Both the position numbers and the translations under genes were made by a program. Below the pieces are notes generated by a model. That model saw only the letters and a program-made list of their open reading frames with translations, had not been told where the DNA came from and searched no databases. Of a stretch of DNA of 64,000 nt, positions 26,504 through 35,600 are shown piece after piece. This DNA is from Micromonospora sp. WMMD1155 (lineage in GTDB: Bacteria; Actinomycetota; Actinomycetes; Mycobacteriales; Micromonosporaceae): assembly GCF_029581275.1 (NCBI RefSeq), contig NZ_CP120742.1, positions 4,960,501 through 5,024,500 on the forward strand. The letters run 5' to 3'. Numbering within the stretch: position 1 is the first letter of the stretch; every line of letters begins with the position of its first letter.

Positions 26504-29356
26504 CTAAGGATTCTCGGTCGTCATCGAGCGCAGCTGCTCCCCGATGAGGCGACGGTGTACACCCGGAATTACGCCGTCTCGAAGGTTCTCGAGAAGCACC
26601 TGCTCATGGCCGATTACGTGCGCCAGGGCCGCTGTGAGCCCCGCCGCGACTTGCCCTATCTCCAGCGCTCGCTGGAGGGTGGCGGCCTCCTCATCGCGGG
26701 CTGCGTTGGCGGTGATGTAACGAAGCACGGCGGCGCCGGCGTGGAGTAGGCGGTCTTCGTCACCGGTACACGGGTTCGTGGCGAGTTCGACCTCGAAGTC
26801 CTCCCAGCCCCTCGCGGGCTCGGGCGCGAGCACTGCGTCTGGGTGTTTCCTCACACCGGCAAGGCCTCGCACGTTGCTGTGCGCGTGGACCTCGTCAACG
26901 ATCGCTGGCACCAGATGTTGCAGTGCGGCCGTTGTGTCCCGCGCCATCCGCGTCCCAGCCAGTGCGTCTCGCAATCCCTGTGCCACCGCGGCGCGTTGGT
27001 CGTCACCGGTGTTGGCGAAGCGCACCAGACACTTGGCGATCGAGGGCAGGTCTGGCGGATCAGGCTCTGTCAGAACCTTCATGCCGTGCGCAACGAGCCG
27101 GTCGCGCCACTTTGGATAGGAGCGAGCCATGCCGTCGTCGATGATGTCAAGGGCGAGCCGCGGGCCGATCGGCACCGCCCGGCTCAGCCGATAGTCGGCA
27201 TCCTCGTCGATGGCCTCGACGAGGCGGACCAGGGCGTCGTGCTGATGCGGCTGCGGTGTGGAGAAGAGCTGACCCGCCGCGAACAGCCACGTGTTTCGCC
27301 AGTAAGGGCTGGCGGCCGAGACTCGGAGGCGTTGAAGTACGCCGTCAAGTGGCCCCGTTGTCAGGTGCATTGCTGCCATGAGTTCTTGCAGCGACCTGAC
27401 ATCGAAGCCGTAGCCATCCGTGCCGCGTGGCGCGATCAGGACCAGTCGCTTGGTGGCAGCGTCGAAGATCTTGTCCAGCAGGGGGGCGTCCTTGCCTGAT
27501 GGCTTGAACCCGGCCTCGTCTAGGACCTGCCACGCGATCTGCCGCAGCTCTGTTCGTGTAAGGGTGGCGTAGGAGCGGTCGCCCGTCTCGGCGCGCACCT
27601 GCAGCTCGAAGCCAACCCGTTCATGCAGTTGCTGAATTTGCTGGCCATGCTCCTGCAGCATCTTGTGAAGTCCAGCGGGCTTGTCGCGTTCTCGCCTGAA
27701 GACGGCGTCGTAGTAGCCCCGGAAGAGGCTGTAGCGGTCGGGCGCGAGCTGACCGGCGCCATCGATGATGATGGTCAGCATCAGGACTTGGAGTGGGGTC
27801 CGCAGCAGATGTTGCAGGGCCTCGTCTTCCGCCGCGTTGTGCAAGCGCCTGAGCACCCTGTCGATGCGGTCGAGGTCAGTGCGGAGCCTGACTCTTGTCG
27901 CAAGCTCGCCGTAGCGTACGGCTTCACCAAGGTCGAGGTAATCCAGATCAACTCGCTCGAAGTGCGCGGGCGCGATGTTCTCGGTGTAACCGACTGGGCG
28001 AGTAGTCAGGACGACCAGCACATCGCTCTTGTCAGCCTCAGCCATGTTGACGAACTCGGTGACCCGCTCGATCAGCCGCCTGCGCACCGAAGGTTCAGTA
28101 ACTTCGTCTAGTCCGTCCAGTACGAGCAGCCAGGGCCACCTCTGCATCCACTTCTTCAGCGCCCACGGTGTCACGTCGCCCGTGTCGGACCGGTGCGAAA
28201 CCTTGTGCGCGATCCATCGCAGCAGGGTCGAGTCGTCGCCGAGCCCTCCTTCCTGGGCGTACCTCGCCAGATCGATGCGCATCGGCCAGCGCCGGTTCTT
28301 CGGCATCTCACGGCCGAAGCGGTTTAGGGCTTCGGCGGTGCCGCTGATGACCTCTCGATGGCCCTCGCTTAGGTCTTCGGAGCCCTTGAGCATGGCTGCG
28401 CGGAACACCTGGACGAGGAACTTGGAAATCGTCGTCTTGCCGTTGCCGGGCGCGCCGGTGACGATTAAGTGCCGAGGCGCTGCCTGCGTGGTAATGCCGG
28501 GAGTAAGGACATGTTCTGCGCGGTCGAGCACGTACTTCACCACGCTCGTCTGTCTCGTGCCGCCGGCGAAGGTGACAGGCAAGTCGATGGCCACGTTGTG
28601 AACGGGGATCCCTTGGCCGTCGCCGCTGCCCGCCTCGTCGAAGTAGATGAAGCCCTCGCCCATGAGCGTCGTCTTGGCGTGCTCCCGGAGCCCCGATTCA
28701 AGGTCCCTTAACGGAATGTTGTCGGTGAACTGCGCCAACGCGGCAAAGACGTCACCGGCGGTGAGGAATCCTGGGAAGGCTTCACGGACGCCCGGGTGCA
28801 GCTTGAGCAATGCCTGAATCTGGTTGCGATCCCAGACCCGCACCTTGTTGATGCGCCTAAGCCGCGCGAGTCGATCGAGCCGATCCTTCGTGGCCTCCGA
28901 GTCGATATCGCGAGTGTCGTCCTCGAAGCCCTTTATGTAACTCGTAATGCTCGTGTGCAACGCGTCGTGGCCGCCGACCCCGGGAAACGGCGTCAGCACC
29001 ACGTTCGTGATGATGATCAAGAAGTCGGGGACAGGATCGCGATCTCCCTCGGGATCAGCCCAAGCCTTCAGCTCCTCACGAACCTGACCCCACAGCCAGG
29101 CCGCATTCTCCTGGTGGTTGGCGGACAGGGCGGCCTTGTGCTTCACCTGCAGGACCGTGTACCCCTCCCACACCTCGCCAGGCTCGTCCTGCATCGGCTT
29201 CCAAATGAGCGAACCCCGGTGGTACAGGTCCCGCCCGCCGTCCCGGCCGGCGCCCATAACCTGAACACCTGGCCCGAAGGAAGCAACTGCAAGGCTGGCC
29301 GCGAGGTCTTGAAAGCCGGTCGGACCTAACTGCTCCAGGTTATCGCTCAACGTCAC
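26504..29356 (-). CDS. Mrr-like nuclease fused to a NACHT NTPase
   Basis: 950 aa. Residues 10-110 form a restriction-endonuclease-like domain: GPTGFQDLAASLAVASFG, GAGRDGGRDLYHRG and YTVLQVKHK give the D-x(n)-Q-x-K pattern of Mrr/PD-(D/E)XK enzymes. A NACHT domain follows, with P-loop GAPGNGKTT near residue 300, Walker B LLVLDGLDEV near 410 and VVLTTRPVGY as sensor. The remaining 400 residues are helical repeats, likely the target-sensing part. This is the plan of bacterial NACHT (bNACHT/Avs-like) defence proteins that trigger DNA degradation on phage sensing. The start is GTG 29356 or TTG 29350. Confidence 0.85.
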   Translation of the reverse strand: MTLSDNLEQLGPTGFQDLAASLAVASFGPGVQVMGAGRDGGRDLYHRGSLIWKPMQDEPGEVWEGYTVLQVKHKAALSANHQENAAWLWGQVREELKAWADPEGDRDPVPDFLIIITNVVLTPFPGVGGHDALHTSITSYIKGFEDDTRDIDSEATKDRLDRLARLRRINKVRVWDRNQIQALLKLHPGVREAFPGFLTAGDVFAALAQFTDNIPLRDLESGLREHAKTTLMGEGFIYFDEAGSGDGQGIPVHNVAIDLPVTFAGGTRQTSVVKYVLDRAEHVLTPGITTQAAPRHLIVTGAPGNGKTTISKFLVQVFRAAMLKGSEDLSEGHREVISGTAEALNRFGREMPKNRRWPMRIDLARYAQEGGLGDDSTLLRWIAHKVSHRSDTGDVTPWALKKWMQRWPWLLVLDGLDEVTEPSVRRRLIERVTEFVNMAEADKSDVLVVLTTRPVGYTENIAPAHFERVDLDYLDLGEAVRYGELATRVRLRTDLDRIDRVLRRLHNAAEDEALQHLLRTPLQVLMLTIIIDGAGQLAPDRYSLFRGYYDAVFRRERDKPAGLHKMLQEHGQQIQQLHERVGFELQVRAETGDRSYATLTRTELRQIAWQVLDEAGFKPSGKDAPLLDKIFDAATKRLVLIAPRGTDGYGFDVRSLQELMAAMHLTTGPLDGVLQRLRVSAASPYWRNTWLFAAGQLFSTPQPHQHDALVRLVEAIDEDADYRLSRAVPIGPRLALDIIDDGMARSYPKWRDRLVAHGMKVLTEPDPPDLPSIAKCLVRFANTGDDQRAAVAQGLRDALAGTRMARDTTAALQHLVPAIVDEVHAHSNVRGLAGVRKHPDAVLAPEPARGWEDFEVELATNPCTGDEDRLLHAGAAVLRYITANAARDEEAATLQRALEIGQVAAGLTAALAHVIGHEQVLLENLRDGVIPGVHRRLIGEQLRSMTTENP

Positions 29357-29855
29357 ACCTTCTCGGCCACCCTGTCACTCAGGCGGGCCGCCAGGGCCCA
29401 CAGACAGCGTACGCGGGCGGTTCGGCCTACCACCTAGCGCGTGACGAGAGGGCGGTGTTGCACAGCTCGTGCGAGGAGAACCCGCGCGAGTGTGGGCAAG
29501 CATGCTGTCACCGAGCGCAGGTGTGCACGTCGAGCGCCAATCCCGGTAGTTGCTTCCAACTAGTCGGGTCACGCCCGACATGCCGGGCAGCAGGCTGCCT
29601 ACCCACCCCGACCCATGGGCCTCGGCGCACGCTCGCAAGGTAAGTCGGACACTCGCAGGATCACTCGCAAGGTGGTCCGGACGCCCGCAGGGCTTGCGTG
29701 GACGCGACACCAACCATCGCCTCTTCGCATCTGATCGAACAGGCGGCAGTCATTACGAGACAGCGCTTAGCCGGCCGTCAAGCCGGTTCACGGCCCAGAG
29801 GTGCGTCGGGAGGCAGAAAGAAGATATTCCGGCTGCCGCCGTTGAGTTGACATGG
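29357..29855. other. Intergenic stretch without a supported gene
   Basis: About 500 bp between the NACHT gene start and the TIGR02391-like gene end. Open frames here have the composition of shadows. A loose cluster of GCAAGG/CGCAGG-type words occurs around 29635-29700 but forms no clean repeat array. It must hold the NACHT promoter; I cannot place it. Confidence 0.4.
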
Positions 29856-30701
29856 TCAGGGCCGAGGCGTGATCTGCGCGTTGTCGAGGCGCCGATGGAT
29901 CAGCGACAGCAGTGAGAACAGGTCCAGCGCGTCCGGCTCGGTCAGTGCCCATCCAGCGGTGGCCCGGGGGGTGTGCGCCGGCGGGTTGCGGAACATGCCG
30001 AAGGTGCCTTTGAGCAGGTTGGCGAATCCGCGGTGCTCGCTGGCCTGCGAGTCAGTGCTGTAAGCGTTGATTTGAACCAGGGGTATCCCCGATCGGGAGC
30101 CAAAACACTGGTCGACCAAGTCGGCGCCGTCGGCAGTGAGCCCGGTCATCTGCCGAAGCCGGTCGCTGACGCCCTTGGTTGCCTCGAACACGGCGTGGAA
30201 GAGAGACTGGCGTAGCAACTCCTCTTCGCAGTAGCGCACGACCTGCGTATGCACGCCGCGTCGGCGCAATTCGGCCCGCAGCCTTCCGGCCAGCTCGGCG
30301 ACCTCGTTGAGCGTTGTGGCGGTGCCGGCCGCGCGCGCTACTTTGCCCTGCTCGTTGACGCGCAGCCCGACCAATGACAGCGGTGCGGCGAGGCCATCAC
30401 GCAACGCATCAAAGCGGGGTTGGTCCTGTAGATGTCGGCCGAGTGCCATGGCTTCGGTGATGAACCGGATGACGCAGTTGCTGGCGCGATCACGCAGTTG
30501 CTGGTTGTGCAGCGCCGCCCACAGCCGGGTCCGCTTGTTGGGCGCTTCAAGGTCGGCAATGTCGAGCATCGCCAGCAATTTGTTGATCTCACCGTTGGTT
30601 AGGCCCGGCCAACCGGTGCTGGCCAAGACATCGGCGACGCCCTCGATGACAGCGGGCGGCCACGACGGGTGCAGTGTCCTCGGCGGCATAGGCTCCATCA
30701 T
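29856..30701 (-). CDS. TIGR02391-family (Ymh-like) protein
   Basis: About 281 aa from ATG 30701. The C-terminal 120 residues contain RQSLFHAVFEATKGVSDRLRQMTGL, DLVDQCF, GFANLLKGTFGMFRNPPAHTPR and EPDALDLFSLLSLIHRRLD, the TIGR02391 core, which has a HEPN-like helical layout with a conserved R-N-P-x-A-H motif. The N-terminal half is helical and not assigned. Family members occur in restriction or defence clusters and may act as RNases; the activity here is inferred. It ends the island next to the transfer genes. Confidence 0.7.
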   Translation of the reverse strand: MMEPMPPRTLHPSWPPAVIEGVADVLASTGWPGLTNGEINKLLAMLDIADLEAPNKRTRLWAALHNQQLRDRASNCVIRFITEAMALGRHLQDQPRFDALRDGLAAPLSLVGLRVNEQGKVARAAGTATTLNEVAELAGRLRAELRRRGVHTQVVRYCEEELLRQSLFHAVFEATKGVSDRLRQMTGLTADGADLVDQCFGSRSGIPLVQINAYSTDSQASEHRGFANLLKGTFGMFRNPPAHTPRATAGWALTEPDALDLFSLLSLIHRRLDNAQITPRP

Positions 30702-30886
30702 GGTCGTCCGCGCATATCCGAGCCGGATTGCCAGCCCACGTGGCGCGCTCCGAGCAGCTGGCCCGCGAAGCGCGCGGTGGACCGAGGTGCGAGGCCTTCG
30801 CGCAAACAAGCGGCTCTCGGTCGGTACTTCCGGTCTCCTCGCGCCGTCCCTTCTGCGCTGGCGAGCCTCGGGACCTACCGCGGCGG

Positions 30887-31483
30887 TCAGCCGGCTGGGG
30901 GCGCTTGCTGTGCTACAAACTGCCCCTTTGCTCCACGCACGGGACCTACGCTGGTCGGCACGACGACGTCAGGGCAGCACACCGCGCAGCGCCTGCGCCG
31001 GGGCGCCTTCGGACCGACGACCTTTGGCACTCGGGCGTTCCACTCCTGACGGTGGGTGCAGCCCGCATCCAAAGCTCTCGCCGCGTTGTCGATAGTGTTC
31101 TTCAAGGAACTGCAGCCCACGATGTGGGTCCGGCCGTTCGTCTCAACGAAGGCGTCTATGCGGCCGACTACCTCCAGGTATCGTTCAAGTAGCGGTCGCG
31201 TCTCGGCAGCCCACCGGGCGTACTGCTTGCAGCGAACGCAGGTTGCCCGTCCGCCGTAACTGCCGCCGCAACCACAGTCGCCACAGCAGCTACACGGGGT
31301 GCAGGGATGCGCGACTCCTTCGGCGTCGACGACCATCGGGTCCGGCTTGTCTGTTGCAGAACCGACCAGACGGACGCCGACACCCGCGCCGTTGTTCTGC
31401 AAGAGGATCTCGTAGGAGCCCGGTTCGGTGATGTCGACGACCCCGATTAGGTGCCAGTCCGGATTGATGATCACCCTCATCAC
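30887..31483 (-). CDS. Cys-rich hypothetical protein, probable zinc binder
   Basis: 198 aa from GTG 31483 (ATG 31480 next). An N-terminal beta-rich part (VIINPDWHLIGVVDITEPG) precedes two Cys clusters: CTPCSCCGDCGC near residue 60 with CVRC after it, and CAVCCP near 165. HIVGCSSLKNTIDNAARALDAGC lies between them. The pattern suggests at least two zinc sites and a nucleic-acid or protein contact role. No family is recognised. It stands just downstream of the relaxase operon in the same orientation. Confidence 0.6.
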   Translation of the reverse strand: MMRVIINPDWHLIGVVDITEPGSYEILLQNNGAGVGVRLVGSATDKPDPMVVDAEGVAHPCTPCSCCGDCGCGGSYGGRATCVRCKQYARWAAETRPLLERYLEVVGRIDAFVETNGRTHIVGCSSLKNTIDNAARALDAGCTHRQEWNARVPKVVGPKAPRRRRCAVCCPDVVVPTSVGPVRGAKGQFVAQQAPPAG

Positions 31484-31571
31484 GACAGAGTAAGTCTCGC
31501 CAGCTCCCGGGATCGGCCCGGCCTGGGAACCAAGCCGTCAGCGATCCGTTCGGCATGGTCCGCAGCGGCCG

Positions 31572-32639
31572 TTAATCATCGACTTCGCGAGAGTGTTGTG
31601 GGCTGGGGTCCTCGTGATCGGCGCTACGGGGTTGAGGTGCTCCGCCCCGTGGGGCTGCCTCGCCAGCCGGTGGCGGGATGATGGTGTTGACGGTTTCGGT
31701 CAACCGCTCGACACGTTCGGCGATCCGCTGCACGTAGCCGAGGACTTCGCGGGTGAGCTGAGTCGTAGACGGCATTCGCGCGTGTTCGGCCTGGTTCATG
31801 AGGCTTGTGAGGATGGCGCCGACCTGGTGATCGGCTGGCGAAGCGGAGTACAATACGGGTGAGGACATGGTCTGGGCTCTTTGGCTCAGGTTGTGGGGGT
31901 CGCGTTCGCCTTCTGGTGGAGCGGCCCCACTCGCGTTGAGGCGAAGTTCAGTGCCGGTGCTCGCTTCGAGAATGGTGGCGACGTCGGCTATCCGGTTCCA
32001 CCATTGCGGTTCGTCGGTGCGGATGGCGCGGCCTGCGGACCACGCGACGGCGTCAGCCATCCAGAGTCCAGGGTCGTTGCGACCTTCGACGTGGATGAGT
32101 CGCATGCGATGGCTGATGGCTCCCTGGTCGAGGAGCCGACGGTATGCCCGGATGTCGTTGCGGTCGATGCTGGGCAGCCGGCTGCCGGTTTCCCGAGCGT
32201 CGCGCCACTCTGCGGGACTGCCCCTGGTTTCGAGGTACACGTCGCGGACTCGTTGGCCGTTGAGGTGGCGCAGGAGACGTTCCATGCTGAGTTGTCGGGC
32301 GTGTTCGCGTTGGCCTTCCAGGTGTGCGTGTACGTGGCGTGGGTTGTTCGGTACGGCGGCCCTGTTGCCGGGGTCGATGGGTACTTGGGCGGAGACGACG
32401 GACCATCCGGCGTGGTCTGCGACGACGTCGAGCATCGCTTCGATCACGCCGACGTGTCCGCGGTGGTACAGCACGGAGGAGTGGTAGCCGTCGTGGATGC
32501 CGGCGGCTTCTTTCGCGGCGGTCTCGGCTGCGGGAACGCTGTCGTGGTCGATGATGACGGCGGCCATCAGGTAGGCGCCAGGTGAGTTGCGTTGTTGGAA
32601 CCAGGACTCGTCGACGAACGCGGTGGGGTGAGTGGCCAT
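31572..32639 (-). CDS. DUF3800-like protein, coupled to the relaxase gene
   Basis: 355 aa. The N-terminus TAFVDESWF followed by AYLMAAVIID resembles the first strand of DUF3800 proteins, which have an RNase-H-like fold and begin with D-E-S. MRLIHVEGRNDPGLWMADAVAWSAGRA matches the conserved late D-x-x-A segment of that fold. A 100-residue Pro-rich, partly coiled-coil tail is added. Its ATG overlaps the relaxase stop (TAATG), so translation is coupled and a relaxosome-linked role is plausible. Nuclease activity is not shown by any clear motif beyond these acids. Confidence 0.65.
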   Translation of the reverse strand: MATHPTAFVDESWFQQRNSPGAYLMAAVIIDHDSVPAAETAAKEAAGIHDGYHSSVLYHRGHVGVIEAMLDVVADHAGWSVVSAQVPIDPGNRAAVPNNPRHVHAHLEGQREHARQLSMERLLRHLNGQRVRDVYLETRGSPAEWRDARETGSRLPSIDRNDIRAYRRLLDQGAISHRMRLIHVEGRNDPGLWMADAVAWSAGRAIRTDEPQWWNRIADVATILEASTGTELRLNASGAAPPEGERDPHNLSQRAQTMSSPVLYSASPADHQVGAILTSLMNQAEHARMPSTTQLTREVLGYVQRIAERVERLTETVNTIIPPPAGEAAPRGGAPQPRSADHEDPSPQHSREVDD

Positions 32640-35600
32640 TAGTCAATCTCCGCTCCTTCTGTGGTGCCCAGGTCGCGGGTGGTGGTGCGGTCCCGGGCGG
32701 CGGTGGCGTGCTGGGGTAGGCCCCCGGTGATGGGTGTGGTGTGCGGCTGCGGCCGGGTTTCGTCGATGGCCCGGACTCGCGCGGTGGTGGTGGCGATGGC
32801 GTCGGCCAGGGTGGTGCGGCGGCTCGTGGTGCGGCGGGCTTGTTCGGCTGCGGCGGCGAGTCCGGCGTAGCGGGTGGGCAGGGCGCTGGTGTACCAGCGG
32901 CTCCACGTGCGGTGCCGGGATTCGAGGTCGGTGACCCGCGCCTGGCGCTGGTCGATGACCTCGCGCAGGCTGGTCAGCGTTGCGCGCAGACTGGCGGCCC
33001 GGCCGGTGGCGGCGTCGATCCGCTGTTGGGTTTCGCGTTGGGCGGTGAGGATCCGGGTGCGCGATGGCCCGCGTTGCCACCAGCGGGGGCGCAGCTGTTG
33101 GGCGTGGGCGGTGGCGCGCTGGCCGGCGGCGTCGACGGCGGTGAGGAGGAGCGCGAGGTCGTGGTGGCGCTGCTCGACGTCGGTGAGGGTGAGGTGCGTG
33201 TCGCGCAGCTGGTCGGCGACGTACGGCGGCGCCGCGTCGTCGGCGGTGCGCTGCGCGGTGATCAGTCGTGCGAGCTCTGGGTCGTCGGTGGTGGTGAGGC
33301 GGCCGGCGAGGGTGGCGGCGCCGAGAACGACGCGGGCGCGGTGCCAGGCGTTCCACCGGGCGATGTCACCGCTGGAGGGTTCGGGGCCGATGGGGTGCGC
33401 GCTGGTGAGTTTGTACCGGTCGCGGTAGGTGACAACGACCTCAGCGCGGGTACGCCACTGGTCGCGGCCCGCTGGATCGTCGGGGACGTCGCCCAGGGCG
33501 CGGGCCCAGGCGGGCTGCTGCTCGGCGGCGAGGTCGGCCAGGGCGCGGACGCGGCGGTCGCAGATGCCGGCGACCTGGCGCAGGGCGTCTCCGATGTCGC
33601 CGGTGAGGTCGGCGGGCATGCGCTCGGTGTACGTCGCGGCGAGGGCCGGTGTGGTGGCGATGGTGGGGTCGGCGGTGGCGCGGCCGATGATGCGGTCGAT
33701 GCGCCAGGACAGCACCGCGGCGATGTCGTCGGCGGAGTTAATTTCGCGGGGTCGGATGGCGCGGCGCAGCACGTCGGTGGGGTCGTGGCCGGCTTCGCGC
33801 AGGGTGGTGAGGCGGGCGATCAGCGCGGGCAGCGCGAGGTCCCGGGCGAGCCGTTCGGCCAGCTGCCGTCCGCTGATCTGCCGGACGATGGCGAGGTATT
33901 CGGGGATGCGGGCGCGGGCGGACAGGTCGTCGTAGATCGGCGTCCAGGCGTGCAGCGCGTCGACATCGGCCCAGAGGTGCTGTTCGGTCTCGGTGGCGGA
34001 GCGGTCGGGTGTGGCGCGGCGCATGATGTCGGCGAGGACCGCGACGCGGGCGGTGGGCGGCTGTGGTGGGGTGCCTTCGCGGGGGTGGTCGTCGGTGACG
34101 ACGTACGCCTCATTGAGGGTGGTTCCGCGGGTGAGCATGACGTAGAGGCGGGCTAGCGAGGTGTTGTCGTCGACGAGCCCGCGGGCGGTGTGCACGGTCT
34201 GGCCTTCGACGGAGTCGACGGTGAGGGCGTAGGCGAGCTGGACGTGCTGCGCGGTGTACGCGGCGGGCAGCAGTGCGGTCGCGGTGGTGCGGAGGTTGGT
34301 GACCTGCACCTGTCCGGCGCGGGTGATGGCGTCGACGCGCCACTGGTCGCGGTTCGCGACGTAGGTGGTGCCGGCGCTGATGCGCCGGTCGTTTCGGCGG
34401 GTGACGATGATGTCGCCGACGCTGGCGTGGTTGCCGTCGCGCAGCCGCACCGTGGGCCCGGCCTGGACGAGGCCGGCGTGGATGAGGATGTCGCGGGCCC
34501 GGCGGGCGATGTCGGCGGCTTCATCGGCCGTTTCGACGAGCATCACGCTGCGGTGCTCGGTGGTGGTGTCGGCGGCCCACCGGTCGAGCATCTGGCCGAT
34601 GAGGTGCTGGCGGTGACCGCCGACGATCCGGCCCCGGCGGTCGTATTCGGCGAGGACGGTGAGGTCGCCGCCGCGCAGCCGCAGCGACGCTTCCCCTTCC
34701 CACGGTTGGGTGAACCGGCGGACCTGGGAGAGGTGAGTGGTGGCGCCGAGGCCGTCGAGGTAGCGGAACAAACCGCCGGGCCCGATCGCGGAGATCTGCT
34801 CGGGGTCACCGACGAGGATGAGTTTCCCGTTGACCTTGTCGAGGTGGGTGACGAGGCGGGCGAGGTCGTGGCTGGAGACCTGTGATGCCTCGTCGATGAT
34901 GACCCATTGCCCACGGCGGAACTGCCAGTCTGCGGCGCTGGTGCCGGGTGGCGGCCGGTGTTGGGCGTGCAGCCACCGGGCGATGTTCTCGGTCCGCAGC
35001 ACCTGCCCGGGCGCGGCGGTGGCGTCGGCGAGCAGCTGGGCTGCGGACTGTCCGACGGTGAGGCCCAGCACCGGCACACCGCTGTCGCGGGCGGCGGTGA
35101 CGACGGCCCGTTGCAGGTAGGTCTTACCGGTGCCGGCGGGCCCGACGACGCCGGTGACCCGCCGGTCGTCGCCGACGAGCCAGCGCAGCGCCGCCTCCTG
35201 CTCAGGAGACAACCGCAGGGCCGCTGTAGCGGAGGTGATCGCTGCCGCTGGTGCGGGGATGGCTCCGCGGCGGCCGGCGTAGGTGAGGACTTCCTTCTCG
35301 GCGGCGAGGACCGTGTGGGTGGTCATCTGCAGGTCGCGGTGACGGGTGTATTCGCTGTGCCGGTCGCTGCCGCGCAGCAGGCTCGGCCCCCACTGCACGA
35401 GCGCTGGCGGTGTGAGAACGCGCAGCCCGGCCAGACCTTCGGCGACCGCCTGGCCGGCGAGCGTTTGCACCCGTTGCCAGTCGGCCTGTGGTGACTGGCC
35501 GGGGGTGATATCGAGGACTCGGCCGATGGCCAGTTCGAGGTGCTCGCGCCCGAACACGGCCCGCTCGCGACCGAGGCTGCGCACCGCGCGAGCGAGAGCG

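Noticed and set aside
29635..29700. Possible short tandem repeat of GCAAGG-like words
   Set aside because: Units are irregular in length and sequence, so neither a CRISPR nor an iteron array.
32643..34156. Long plus-strand Gly/Val/Asp-rich frame opposite the relaxase
   Set aside because: Antisense shadow of the MobF gene with repetitive composition and no SD.
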